A stretch of DNA of 64,000 nucleotides from Chlorohelix sp037138995 (lineage in GTDB: Bacteria; Chloroflexota; Chloroflexia; Chloroheliales; Chloroheliaceae), in NCBI RefSeq assembly GCF_037138995.1, contig NZ_JBAXHI010000013.1, positions 1 through 64,000 on the forward strand, read 5' to 3'. This document shows positions 51,688 to 60,564 of the stretch, piece by piece. How positions within the stretch are numbered: the first letter of the stretch is position 1; each line of letters opens with the position of its first letter. The position numbers were made by a program, and so were the translations under genes. Below the pieces are notes generated by a model. That model searched no databases and had not been told where the DNA came from. It saw only the letters and a list, made by a program, of their open reading frames with translations.

Positions 51688-53262
51688 ATGACTCGTTCTG
51701 GCTGTATGCCGGGGAGAGATTTTTTAGGAAGGCTAACCATACCTTTGAGTACGAACAATTTAATTACCGAAGAACCAACGCATACTGAACCCAAACTTGC
51801 CACCTTTGCCCAATTTGGATTTCCCTCCTATTTGAAAGAAGGGCTGCATAAGATGGGGTTTCATCACCCTACCGAAATTCAGTCTAAAGCTATCCCAATA
51901 CTGATGACAGGTCAGGATTTGATGGCACAGTCTATGACCGGAAGCGGAAAAACTGCCGCTTTTGCGCTGCCTATGCTTGCCAGAATTCAGACCAAATCAA
52001 GAGAGTTGCAAGCTCTTATTATTGTACCAACCAGAGAATTGGCGGTACAAGTAACCCATGTTTTCAAAGGTCTCGCCGGAAACAGCGCCAGAATTACCTC
52101 AATCTATGGTGGCGTTGGTATGGAAGGACAAATCCGAGGGTTGCAAACCGGCGGCTATCAGGTTGTAGTGGGAACGCCCGGACGCTTGCGTGACCATTTA
52201 AATCGTGGCACTTTGAAACTTGGTAACGTCCGCATGTTGGTTCTCGATGAAGCTGATGAAATGCTAGATAGAGGCTTCACTCAGGATATTGAAGCAATCG
52301 CCAGTTGTGCGGGAGTGCCGGGAAAACGCCAAACCGCCCTATTCTCGGCTACTTTGCCGGAATGGGTAATGAAAACCGCTTTAACTCATATGCGAAGTGA
52401 CCACGAATCCATTTTAATTCCGCCCGGTTCAGTAGTCGGTCCCGACATTGAGCATTTAATTTACGATATGAAGCTAATGGATAAGCCAGTGGCGTTGTGC
52501 CATTTGCTCGATACCTACCCTTCCCATTCTATGCTCGTGTTTGCGCGTACCAGACATGGCGTTCACAAACTTGCTGCTCGTTTGCAACATGCCGGCTATT
52601 CTGCGGCAGGGCTTCAGGGCGATTTGAGCCAGAACGCCCGTGACCGCGTAATGTCGGACTTCCGAATGAAAAAAATCCGCATAATGGTGGCTACCAACGT
52701 GGGGGCGCGTGGTTTGGATGTCAAAGGTGTGAGCCATGTTATAAACTATGACCTGCCGGAAAGCCCCGAATTATTTACACACCGGGCTGGGCGTACTGGT
52801 CGCAACGGTGAAAGCGGCACTGCTATTACCTTTTTGACAGGGGAAGACCGTGATAAATGGCGCGAGATTGAAGCGGCGATGCGCAAAGCCGGAGTAGATT
52901 ACACCCGTAGCAAATGGGATGGACCTCGCGCTACCCCAGAATCTATTCAAGCCTTTAACGCTGTTCCGGTCAATGAAATTAGCAGCTACGATGAATCAAA
53001 ATTTGCGCCACGAGAATATCCGCGCCGCGAAAATAATTCATGGCAGCCCCCTAGAAATGACAGACCACGCCGCGAAAATAGCCAACCACAGGGGCAATTT
53101 GACCGTTCTACCAAACGTCCTATCCGCAAGGGCAGTTTTGAAAACGGTTCAGAATCTCGTCCAGAACAAGGCAACCGCAACGAAGGCAATCGCAATGAAG
53201 GGTTTCGAGAACGAGATGTGGCGTATTCCGGCGGAAAACGCCGTAATTCCTACGGACGTTAG
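51688..53262 (+). CDS. DEAD-box ATP-dependent RNA helicase
   Basis: A 524-residue helicase. The Q motif region (FAQFGFPSYLKEGLHKMGF) is followed by motif I AQSMTGSGKTAA, Ia PTRELAVQ, Ib TPGRLRDH, II VLDEADEM, III SATLP, V TNVGARGLDV and VI HRAGRTGRNG. The C-terminal 100 residues are Arg/Asn/Gly-rich and disordered, a typical RNA-binding tail. It unwinds short RNA duplexes in ribosome assembly or mRNA turnover. The N-terminal 30 residues before the Q motif are not conserved, so a later start is possible. A long leader upstream may allow post-transcriptional control; the terminator follows at 53315. Confidence 0.93.
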   Translation: MTRSGCMPGRDFLGRLTIPLSTNNLITEEPTHTEPKLATFAQFGFPSYLKEGLHKMGFHHPTEIQSKAIPILMTGQDLMAQSMTGSGKTAAFALPMLARIQTKSRELQALIIVPTRELAVQVTHVFKGLAGNSARITSIYGGVGMEGQIRGLQTGGYQVVVGTPGRLRDHLNRGTLKLGNVRMLVLDEADEMLDRGFTQDIEAIASCAGVPGKRQTALFSATLPEWVMKTALTHMRSDHESILIPPGSVVGPDIEHLIYDMKLMDKPVALCHLLDTYPSHSMLVFARTRHGVHKLAARLQHAGYSAAGLQGDLSQNARDRVMSDFRMKKIRIMVATNVGARGLDVKGVSHVINYDLPESPELFTHRAGRTGRNGESGTAITFLTGEDRDKWREIEAAMRKAGVDYTRSKWDGPRATPESIQAFNAVPVNEISSYDESKFAPREYPRRENNSWQPPRNDRPRRENSQPQGQFDRSTKRPIRKGSFENGSESRPEQGNRNEGNRNEGFRERDVAYSGGKRRNSYGR

Positions 53263-53314
53263 GTAAATAGACACCCCTAGTTCAAACAAGGGGAATTATG
53301 CTCCTTATGATGCA

Positions 53315-53347
53315 AGAGCCGGATGGGTTTTAGTCCGGCTCTTTGTT
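53315..53347 (+). terminator. Terminator after DEAD-box gene
   Basis: AGAGCCGGA (53315-53323) pairs with TCCGGCTCT (53334-53342), followed by TTGTTTT. Confidence 0.85.
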
Positions 53348-53388
53348 TTCGACTGCTTGGTGGGGGTGCGTAAGAGGAGGGGTAAATT

Positions 53389-53739
53389 CTATTTCAAGGG
53401 GGGGAAATAATTTCGCAACTTAGGTAATATATTAGGCTTGGTAATAATTCCTTTTAGATTGATACCAGAAACATTTACTAACTCATCCTCAAATTCAGTA
53501 AAAACTACAAACTCAGCGGTTTCCATACCCGGAATTGCCTGAATATTCTTACAAAGATAAATGTAGGGCATTGATTCAATAAAGTTATCTGCTAATACAA
53601 TCTGCGGTTTGTATTCGGCTGCTCGCGCATAACCCTCGCTACAGTTAGCGGCTTCAACCGCATCGTAGCCATGCAACTCAAAGAATAAGCGCACAACTTT
53701 TCTCAAGGCAGAAGTTTCATTAATAACAAGTACCACCAT
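53389..53739 (-). CDS. Single-domain response regulator (REC)
   Basis: A 116-residue receiver domain without an output domain. The phospho-acceptor Asp51 is in IVLADNFIES, the switch Thr is in VVFTEF, and the conserved Lys is in GIITKPN. The N-terminal acidic pair, usually DD, reads N7-E8 (VLVINETSALR), so Mg2+ binding may be weakened. It could act as a CheY-like or phospho-relay protein. No kinase or partner is nearby, and the upstream gap is large. Confidence 0.82.
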   Translation of the reverse strand: MVVLVINETSALRKVVRLFFELHGYDAVEAANCSEGYARAAEYKPQIVLADNFIESMPYIYLCKNIQAIPGMETAEFVVFTEFEDELVNVSGINLKGIITKPNILPKLRNYFPPLK

Positions 53740-54526
53740 TTCACCTATTCCTTTTATGCTATAATCGGTTACAAGAAAATGGTGGGGCGGTGGATTAGTA
53801 CCACCCCTGATTGAATAATGTGGCGGTAAACTTTCCTATCCCGCCCTTGCAATAGGGAGCATAACGCAAGCTACTGCAACAGTGCAGTAGTTTGTATTAA
53901 AGATATGTCTAATAAACTAGGATGTATAAACTAACGTAGGGTGTGGATAATTAAAAACTATGGGGTTCATCCTATGTCAAAATTCTTACTGCTTGAATCT
54001 AGTATCGAGAAGCGTCACGTACAAGCCCCATACCAACATCCTTTATATTTATAAACTAAGTAAAAGAATAAAAACACCAAACATAGCAATAATCGTTATC
54101 TTATGAAGACATTTTAATCCATGTACTATGAAATTCAAGTGAAATAAATAGAAAAGTTGGTTACAAAAATAACAGATTCACCTATTCTGTACTACTTATG
54201 GGGGTTTGAATTCAAAGTGTTTATTTTGCAATTATAATGTTGCTTTAGAAGTCCTTTGAGCCTTTTCATTTCGCAGTTATAAGAGAAATGACACTATCTT
54301 GGGGGGAAATTCATTATAAATGTTTTACCTAAAATTTACATATTTTTCCATTCTATACACCTAACGGTTCTATAATTAATCCTGATGTTTGTGCGATGGA
54401 ATTAGACAGCAACCGCGGTTTTGGTTTTAGCAGGGTTCTGGCATCTTTCAATGATGAAGGATTCATGTATTACTAACTGAAAATATTACCAACCCGGTGT
54501 GCTAAGGCAAAGAAAGACTCGCAATT
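53740..54526. other. Long AT-rich intergenic region upstream of hydrogenase operon
   Basis: A gap of 787 bases between the REC gene (minus) and hydB (plus), the longest gene-free stretch in the window. It has an inverted repeat CTACTGC-AACAGT-GCAGTAG at 53871-53890, and TATAAT hexamers at 54233 and 54371 without good -35 boxes. No reading frame, tRNA, known riboswitch or repeat array was recognised. It probably holds divergent promoters and regulator sites for the hydrogenase operon, and may hide a small RNA. Confidence 0.5.
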
Positions 54527-55651
54527 ATGACATTAAAAGTCGGCGAAAAAGTCGTGGTACAACGTCCACACTTCCAACAGCTTTTTGAAAAGCTTGTTCA
54601 ACAGGGCTATCAGATTGTAGGTCCAACCGTTCAGAATAAAGCCATTGTATATGCAGAACTTGATTCTTCCGATGAGCTTCCTGAAGGCTGGGCTGATGAG
54701 CAAAATAACGCATCTTACAGGCTAAAAAAGCGTGAAGATGAGTCGCTATTTGGCTATGTAGTAGGTCCTCATTCTTGGAAAAACTTTTTATTTCCAGCCA
54801 ATCTGCAAATGTGGCGAACCGATGCCGGGCTATCTAGTTTCCAAGAATCCGCAGAACCGCCTCCAAAATATGCCTTCATGGGGGTGAGAGCCTGCGAGCT
54901 ACACGCCATACATATTCAGGATAAGGTTTTTTTACAGGGTAATTATGTGGATTCGGACTACCGTAAAAAGCGCGAGAACCTTTTTATTGTAGCGGTAAAC
55001 TGCACTGAACCGGGTGGTACATGTTTTTGTAGCTCTATGCGAACCGGTCCACAGGTTGAATCAGGCTTTGATATTGCATTGACCGAAGTTTGTGAGGATT
55101 CAGAACATTACTTTGTGATGGAAGCAGGCTCAGATGTAGGCGTAAAGATTTTGCAAAAAATCCCGCATAAAACGGAAGCGCCTGCTGAAATCGAAAAAGC
55201 AAGCCGTTTGGTTAGGCAAGCGGATGAGCAAATGGGACGCACTCTTGCTACTGAAGGGCTAAAAGAGTTACTTTACCGTAATACAGAAAACCCGCGCTGG
55301 GAGGAAGTAGCCAATCGCTGCCTCACTTGCTCAAACTGCACGATGGTTTGCCCAACCTGTTTTTGCTCCAGAGTCGAGGATGTCACCGAGTTGGACGGCG
55401 CGAGTGCAGAACGTTGGCGCAAATGGGATTCGTGCTTCATCGTGGAGTATTCCTATATAAAAGGCGGCGCGGTGCGACCTTCTGTTCACTCGCGTTATCG
55501 GCAATGGCTCACTCACAAACTCGCCGCATGGCACGACCAATTCGGTACTTCCGGCTGTGTAGGTTGCGGACGCTGTATAACATGGTGTCCGGTAGGGATA
55601 GACCTGACTGAAGAGGCACTTGCCATTCGCCAGAGCGAACTAGCACGCTGA
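54527..55651 (+). CDS. hydB: Group 3b NiFe hydrogenase, iron-sulfur subunit (beta)
   Basis: A 374-residue ferredoxin-like subunit of sulfhydrogenase-type NiFe hydrogenases. The N-terminal region has FMGVRACELHAIHIQDKVFL and VNCTEPGGTCFC. The C-terminal region carries two 4Fe-4S cluster patterns, CLTCSNCTMVCPTCFC and CVGCGRCITWCPVGID. It should pass electrons between the hydrogenase module (HydDA) and the flavin subunit (HydG). It is the first gene of the operon. The members are arranged B-(CNB)-G-D-A with gaps of 16, 3 and 1 bases and an 11-base overlap. Confidence 0.92.
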   Translation: MTLKVGEKVVVQRPHFQQLFEKLVQQGYQIVGPTVQNKAIVYAELDSSDELPEGWADEQNNASYRLKKREDESLFGYVVGPHSWKNFLFPANLQMWRTDAGLSSFQESAEPPPKYAFMGVRACELHAIHIQDKVFLQGNYVDSDYRKKRENLFIVAVNCTEPGGTCFCSSMRTGPQVESGFDIALTEVCEDSEHYFVMEAGSDVGVKILQKIPHKTEAPAEIEKASRLVRQADEQMGRTLATEGLKELLYRNTENPRWEEVANRCLTCSNCTMVCPTCFCSRVEDVTELDGASAERWRKWDSCFIVEYSYIKGGAVRPSVHSRYRQWLTHKLAAWHDQFGTSGCVGCGRCITWCPVGIDLTEEALAIRQSELAR

Positions 55652-55667
55652 GAAAGGAAAGGGCATT

Positions 55668-56132
55668 ATGTTTGAGCAAGTTATAGCAAACCATCCTTTC
55701 TTTATAGGGATGGGTGAATACAATGTCAACCTGATTGCAGAACATTGTACCAACGTTGATTTTAAATCGGGAGAGTTTATCTTCAAAAACGATACTCCGG
55801 CACAACAATTTTATATTATCCAACACGGCAAAGTTGCGCTTGAAGTAGCAGGAGCAAAAACCGGCTCGGTTATAATTCAAACTCTGCGGGATGGTGATAT
55901 TCTCGGTTGGTCATGGCTTTTCGCGCCTTATCGCTGGCATTTTGATGCCCGCTCGGTTGAACAAACCATTGCGCTCTCAATTGATGGCAGGTGGTTGCGC
56001 GAATATTGCGAACTAGACCACGACTTAGGTTATATAGTGATGAACCGTGTAGCGCAATTGACTATCCAAAGACTGCAAGCAACCCGGCTACAATTGCTGG
56101 ATTTGTACGGCAAATCCTCTGAAAGGCGGTAA
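55668..56132 (+). CDS. Cyclic nucleotide-binding-domain protein in hydrogenase operon
   Basis: A 154-residue single cNMP-binding (CAP-like) domain: IAEHCTNVDFKSGEFIFKND, FYIIQHGKVALEV and LRDGDILGWSWLFAPYRW in the phosphate-cassette region, then a long C-helix. The usual Arg-Ser/Thr of cAMP binding is not clear, and no helix-turn-helix follows, so it is not a transcription factor of the Crp/Fnr type. It lies between hydB and hydG, 16 and 3 bases from them, so it probably works with the hydrogenase as a regulatory or structural subunit. The ligand is unknown. Confidence 0.82.
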   Translation: MFEQVIANHPFFIGMGEYNVNLIAEHCTNVDFKSGEFIFKNDTPAQQFYIIQHGKVALEVAGAKTGSVIIQTLRDGDILGWSWLFAPYRWHFDARSVEQTIALSIDGRWLREYCELDHDLGYIVMNRVAQLTIQRLQATRLQLLDLYGKSSERR

Positions 56133-56135
56133 TAG

Positions 56136-56993
56136 ATGAGTTCTGCTGAAATCATTTCATCTGCCTTGCCAGATTCTATGCTACCCATTCCTTTTGTGGT
56201 TGAGCAGGTTCGCAAGGAAACGAATGATACCTTTACCCTATTGCTTGAACCGGTAAATGGACACAGCGAGTTTCGTTTTCAACCGGGACAATTCAACATG
56301 CTCTATATGTTTGGGGTAGGCGAAGTGCCTATATCAATCAGCGGAGATCCGTCTCATCCTGAAACTCTTGTGCATACTTTAAGAGCGGTTGGTTCTGTCA
56401 CTAATGCTATGCGTATGCTAAAACCCGGTGACAAAATTGGAGTGCGGGGTCCGTTCGGGTCTCCATGGCCCGTGGATAAAGCCATCGGCAAGGATATTGT
56501 ACTTATAACGGGTGGAATTGGACTCGCGCCCTTGCGCCCCGCCATTTACCATATTCTCGCCAATCGCCCTAATTACGGTAAGTTTGTGCTGCTATATGGG
56601 GCGCGTACTCCCCAAGAAGTGCTTTACAAAAGCGAATTGGCTAAATGGCGCAGCCGCTTTGATATGACGGTAGAAGTAACAACTGACCGCGCTACCGGAA
56701 GTTGGATGGGCGATGTTGGCGTAGTGACTACCCTTATACCTAGAGTGCCTTTCGACCCTCATAATGCGGTGGCGCTGGTGTGCGGTCCCGAAATAATGAT
56801 GCGCTATACTATTATGGAACTGGAAAAACGTGGTGTGCCTCTTGACCATATTTACGTCTCGATGGAGCGCAATATGCAATGTGCCATCGGGCTTTGTGGA
56901 CATTGCCAAGTAGGTCCGGTGTTTGTGTGCAAGGATGGTCCTGTTTTCAGATTTGACCAGATTCAAGATTGGTTCAAAAAGTGGGAGGTTTGA
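56136..56993 (+). CDS. hydG: Group 3b NiFe hydrogenase, FAD/NAD(P)-binding subunit (gamma)
   Basis: A 285-residue ferredoxin-reductase-type subunit. The FAD-binding barrel carries FQPGQFNMLYMFGVGE. The NAD(P)-binding part has LITGGIGLAPLRPAIY and VALVCGPEIMMRYTIMEL. A C-terminal Cys cluster (ERNMQCAIGLCGHCQVG, then VCKDGPVF) binds a 2Fe-2S centre as in dihydroorotate dehydrogenase electron-transfer subunits. It couples H2 oxidation or evolution to NAD(P)(H). It starts three bases after the CNB-domain gene and its stop is one base from hydD. Whether NADPH or NADH is preferred cannot be read. Confidence 0.92.
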   Translation: MSSAEIISSALPDSMLPIPFVVEQVRKETNDTFTLLLEPVNGHSEFRFQPGQFNMLYMFGVGEVPISISGDPSHPETLVHTLRAVGSVTNAMRMLKPGDKIGVRGPFGSPWPVDKAIGKDIVLITGGIGLAPLRPAIYHILANRPNYGKFVLLYGARTPQEVLYKSELAKWRSRFDMTVEVTTDRATGSWMGDVGVVTTLIPRVPFDPHNAVALVCGPEIMMRYTIMELEKRGVPLDHIYVSMERNMQCAIGLCGHCQVGPVFVCKDGPVFRFDQIQDWFKKWEV

Positions 56994-56994
56994 A

Positions 56995-57774
56995 ATGCAG
57001 CCTGAGAAAAAACCAAAACTGGCAATCTGGAAGTTCGCCTCATGCGATGGCTGCCAGCTAAGCCTGCTCGATTGTGAGGATGAGCTATTGGCGGTGGCGG
57101 AAAAGGTAGAAATTGCCAATTTCCCCGAAGCCTCTAGCACTGTACTCAAGGGACCTTATGATATATCACTGGTGGAAGGTTCAATTACCACTTTACATGA
57201 TGCCGAACGCATCCAGAAAGTACGCAACCTTTCAAAATACCTCATTACGATTGGAGCTTGCGCCAATGCGGGCGGTATTCAAGCGCTCCGCAATTTTAAG
57301 GATGTAAAAGAATTTACCAGCGCGGTTTATGCCAATCCTGCATTTATCAGCACCCTAGATCGCTCAACGCCTATCGCGCAGCATGTAAGGGTGGATTTTG
57401 AGTTGCAGGGCTGCCCTATCAATAAATACCAACTACTGGAAGTAATAAACGCGATGCTAAATGGGCGCAGACCTAATACGCCGCCTTATAGCGTATGCGT
57501 GGAATGCAAAATGCGGCAAACCGTTTGCGTGATGGTTGCGAATGGAACTCCTTGCTTGGGACCGGTCACACACGCCGGATGCAATGCGCTCTGCCCTTCT
57601 TATCAGCGCAATTGCTTTGGCTGCTACGGACCAAAGGAAACCCCCAATACCGCTTCTTTAGGCGCACAATGGGAAGAAATGGGCAAGAGCAAACCCGAAC
57701 TTGTACGCGCGTTCCGAAGCTTCAACGCTTACGCTGAGGCTTTTAGAAAAGAGAGCAGGTCACATGAGCGTTAA
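56995..57774 (+). CDS. hydD: Group 3b NiFe hydrogenase, small subunit (delta)
   Basis: A 259-residue subunit of the 20-kDa NADH:quinone oxidoreductase/hydrogenase small-subunit family. The proximal cluster ligands are in FASCDGCQLSLLDCED, GACANAGGIQ and GCPINKYQLLEVI. More Cys follow (CVECKMRQTVC, GTPCLGPVTHAGCNALCPSY, NCFGCYGP), which suit additional clusters. I chose ATG 56995, right after the hydG stop and with GGGAGG seven bases upstream; an ATG-free frame further upstream adds residues without sense. Its 3' end overlaps hydA by 11 bases. It passes electrons from the NiFe site to HydB. Confidence 0.93.
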   Translation: MQPEKKPKLAIWKFASCDGCQLSLLDCEDELLAVAEKVEIANFPEASSTVLKGPYDISLVEGSITTLHDAERIQKVRNLSKYLITIGACANAGGIQALRNFKDVKEFTSAVYANPAFISTLDRSTPIAQHVRVDFELQGCPINKYQLLEVINAMLNGRRPNTPPYSVCVECKMRQTVCVMVANGTPCLGPVTHAGCNALCPSYQRNCFGCYGPKETPNTASLGAQWEEMGKSKPELVRAFRSFNAYAEAFRKESRSHER

Positions 57775-59053
57775 AACAATCAAAGTTGATTATCTGTCGC
57801 GGGTAGAGGGTGAAGGCTCGCTGCACGTCAAAATCAAGGATAATACGGTTGAGGATGTAAGGCTGCAAATATTCGAACCTCCCCGATTCTTTGAGGCTTT
57901 CTTGCGGGAGCGTGATTTCCGCGAAGTGCCTGATATAACCGCACGTATTTGCGGGATTTGCCCGGTTGCCTACCAGATGAGTTCTGTGCATGCCCTCGAA
58001 AATGCCTTTGGGGTCAAGGTAGAGGGACAATTGCGTGCGCTAAGACGCTTGCTTTATTGCGGAGAGTGGATTGAGAGCCATGCGCTGCATGTCTTTATGC
58101 TGCATGCGCCTGATTTTCTAGGCTACCCAGATTCTCTGACACTTTCAAAAGACTACCCGGATTTGGTCAAAAGCGCATTGCAACTGAAAAAAGCAGGCAA
58201 TGAAATTGTCGCGCTGGTGGGTGGTCGCGAGATACACCCGATTAACGTCAAGGTTGGTGGCTTTTACCGAGCACCTCGCAAAAAAGAGCTTAAGCCCTTG
58301 GCAGAAAAACTTAAACAAGCGCGGGAAATAGCAATTCAAGCGGTAAAATTTACTGCAACCCTACCGATGCCAGAATTTGAGCGTGATTACGTCTATGTAG
58401 CGTTACGCCATCCCGATGAATACCCTTTTAACGAAGGGCGACTGATCTCAAATAAAGGTCTGGATATAGCGATTTCCGATTACGAAACCCACTTTAGAGA
58501 AGAGCATGTCCAGCGCTCCAACGCGCTACATTCGCGCCTAATTGGAAGCAAGCCTTATTTTGTAGGTCCGTTGGCGCGTTACAATCTGAATTTTGACAAA
58601 CTTTCCCCGCTGGCTCAGGAAACCGCCCTCGAAGCAGGGCTTGAAACTAGCTGCAACAATCCATTCAAAAGTATCATAGTGCGTGCAGTCGAAACGCTTT
58701 ACGCCTGTGATGAAGCATTGCGCTTGATTGCACAATATGAAGAACCGGACGCTCCCGCAATTGAAGTTGAACCGCGCTTGTCCAGCGGATACGGTTGCAC
58801 CGAAGCTCCTAGAGGTATCCTGTATCACCGCTACAAAGTTGATAAGGAAGGGTTGATTACTGAAGCAAAAATTGTTCCGCCAACTTCACAAAATCAGAAG
58901 ATTATCGAAGATGACCTTCTGAAGTTTGTAACCAAAAATATGAATATGCCTACAGACGAACTTACGTTGAGATGTGAACAGGCAATACGCAATTATGACC
59001 CCTGTATTTCTTGTGCTACCCACTTCCTGAAACTTCATATTGAACGAAGCTGA
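57764..59053 (+). CDS. hydA: Group 3b NiFe hydrogenase, catalytic large subunit (alpha)
   Basis: A 429-residue NiFe catalytic subunit. Start ATG 57764 gives MSVKTIKVDYLSRVEGEG, with the RVEGEG motif. The NiFe ligands are in ARICGICPVAYQ (L1, CxxC) and near the C-terminus in DPCISCATH (L2, CxxC). A short tail (FLKLHIERS) after the His would be removed by a maturation protease, as in other NiFe large subunits. Motifs and gene order (B, G, D, A) place it in group 3b, cytoplasmic bidirectional NADP-linked hydrogenases, some of which also reduce sulfur. No maturation genes are in the window. A terminator follows. Confidence 0.93.
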   Translation: MSVKTIKVDYLSRVEGEGSLHVKIKDNTVEDVRLQIFEPPRFFEAFLRERDFREVPDITARICGICPVAYQMSSVHALENAFGVKVEGQLRALRRLLYCGEWIESHALHVFMLHAPDFLGYPDSLTLSKDYPDLVKSALQLKKAGNEIVALVGGREIHPINVKVGGFYRAPRKKELKPLAEKLKQAREIAIQAVKFTATLPMPEFERDYVYVALRHPDEYPFNEGRLISNKGLDIAISDYETHFREEHVQRSNALHSRLIGSKPYFVGPLARYNLNFDKLSPLAQETALEAGLETSCNNPFKSIIVRAVETLYACDEALRLIAQYEEPDAPAIEVEPRLSSGYGCTEAPRGILYHRYKVDKEGLITEAKIVPPTSQNQKIIEDDLLKFVTKNMNMPTDELTLRCEQAIRNYDPCISCATHFLKLHIERS

Positions 59054-59060
59054 CAAGAAT

Positions 59061-59089
59061 CCCCTCTGCTGTTGCCTATAGTAGAGGGG
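59061..59089 (+). terminator. Hairpin after hydA
   Basis: CCCCTCTGCT (59061-59070) pairs with AGTAGAGGGG (59080-59089) with one G-T pair. GACA/TGTC flanks can extend the stem. The T run is short. Confidence 0.7.
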
Positions 59090-59232
59090 GTGTCATTCCT
59101 AGAGCTTACCACAATCCAATTTATTAGCCTATTTTTTTATGTCTAATATTCCGGGTATAGTGTGCTTTTATACCAACTTGCCGAATAAACGTCAATGGTG
59201 TTAGACTTGAGAGATGATAAAAATAAATAATT

Positions 59233-60501
59233 ATGTCAAGTAATTTAATAGCGCCTATATTGCAAGGAGAAAGCTCTCCACCAAGCCTATGGCGCAACCG
59301 TAACTTCAACATCTTCTGGACTGGGCAAACGATTAATAGCTTAGGAGATTCCTTCGCCTTTATTGCTCTACCACTATTGGTTTTACAAGCTACCGGATCG
59401 GTAGCACAAATGGGACTGGTAACTGGTCTATTCGGTTTGGGTCAATTATTGGCAAATTTAGTTTCCGGACTAGTGGTAGATCGCGTAAACCGCCGCAAAT
59501 TAATGATAGTCTGCGACATAGGGCAAGCGCTGGTGTACATGTTAGCGCCGATAGGTTGGTGGTTGCTTGGGTCACAAATCTGGCTGATTTACCTTCTCAC
59601 CTTTGTGGGCGCAATTCTGTCAGCCTTCTTTCAAGTTGCCTATATCACCGCCATAGCCGGGTTGGTAGAGCGAGAGCAGGTAACAGAAGCGAATGGGCGT
59701 TTGCAAGTGACAGTAGGTACTTGCTTTGTAGTCGGTCCAATGTTAGCCGGACTGCTTTCAGCAATCTTTGGACCTATTGTTGCGCTGGGGCTGAATTCAA
59801 TTTCTTTTTTATTCTCGGCAATTTCGCTTTGTTTGGTACAATGGAATAAACAGCTGCCACCAGACCAAAAGTATAAACCAAACATCTGGAACGAGTGGCT
59901 GGAGGGAGCAAAGTTTCTGTTTCGTCAGCCAGTGCTAAGAGCGGTAGCCTTATTGTTAGCGGTAAACTCATTTATTTCCACAGCCGGGCTGGATCTCTTT
60001 ATCTTTTACCTGAAACACCCACTTGGACAAAGCGATGATACCGTAGGTTTGGTTTTAGGTGTAGCCAGTATCGGGGCGATTGCCAGCGGTATTGGGGTAG
60101 CGCCACTCCGCCGCAAATTTGGGTTTGGCGTTTGCTGGTTGGGTGGTTTGGCAGTTGGCTCACTTTGTATTGGCTTGATAGGTTTCGTACAGGGAATCAT
60201 AGCAATTGCAATACTATCAATTTTTTATATGTTTGGGAATATGGTTTCCGGCATATCCTCTATGTCACTTCGCCAACAAATTACGCCAAGCCACATGCTA
60301 GGACGAGTTACCGCTTTTTTCTGGTTCTTCATGCGGGTTCCGGGAATGTTCGGCGCAGCCATAACCACCGCAATTGCAGAGGTTACAGGGGTTACATTTA
60401 TGCTGGTTGCAATGGGAGCGATAGGCGTTCTACTTTCGGCGGTAGGTTTGCTAACACCTGCCCGCCAAAGATACCCAGAAAGATATGAGCAAAAAGGTTA
60501 G
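59233..60501 (+). CDS. MFS transporter (MFS_3/EntS-like exporter)
   Basis: A 422-residue protein with twelve membrane helices. The start (LWRNRNFNIFWTGQTINSLGD) and the loop motif VDRVNRRKLMIVCDIGQALV between helices 2 and 3 are typical of the MFS_3 branch, which includes enterobactin and macrolide exporters. A second half repeats the fold, with LRRKFGFGVCWLG. The transported molecule is unknown; a drug or siderophore-like metabolite is most likely. No strong ribosome site is seen before ATG 59233. It stands downstream of the hydrogenase operon beyond a terminator, so it is probably separate. Confidence 0.88.
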   Translation: MSSNLIAPILQGESSPPSLWRNRNFNIFWTGQTINSLGDSFAFIALPLLVLQATGSVAQMGLVTGLFGLGQLLANLVSGLVVDRVNRRKLMIVCDIGQALVYMLAPIGWWLLGSQIWLIYLLTFVGAILSAFFQVAYITAIAGLVEREQVTEANGRLQVTVGTCFVVGPMLAGLLSAIFGPIVALGLNSISFLFSAISLCLVQWNKQLPPDQKYKPNIWNEWLEGAKFLFRQPVLRAVALLLAVNSFISTAGLDLFIFYLKHPLGQSDDTVGLVLGVASIGAIASGIGVAPLRRKFGFGVCWLGGLAVGSLCIGLIGFVQGIIAIAILSIFYMFGNMVSGISSMSLRQQITPSHMLGRVTAFFWFFMRVPGMFGAAITTAIAEVTGVTFMLVAMGAIGVLLSAVGLLTPARQRYPERYEQKG

Positions 60502-60564
60502 GGGGATTGCACAAAATCTAAAGTAGTAGCCTTACAGTTTAGCATTAATCCGGTTGCGTTGGTT

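Noticed and set aside
53740..54526. Search for tRNA, riboswitch or CRISPR in the long gap
   Set aside because: No cloverleaf with a TTC-loop motif, no known riboswitch core and no regularly spaced repeats were seen.
59124..59312. Minus-strand ORF between hydA and the MFS gene
   Set aside because: Overlaps the start of the MFS gene and has no domain; a shadow of that gene and its AT-rich leader.
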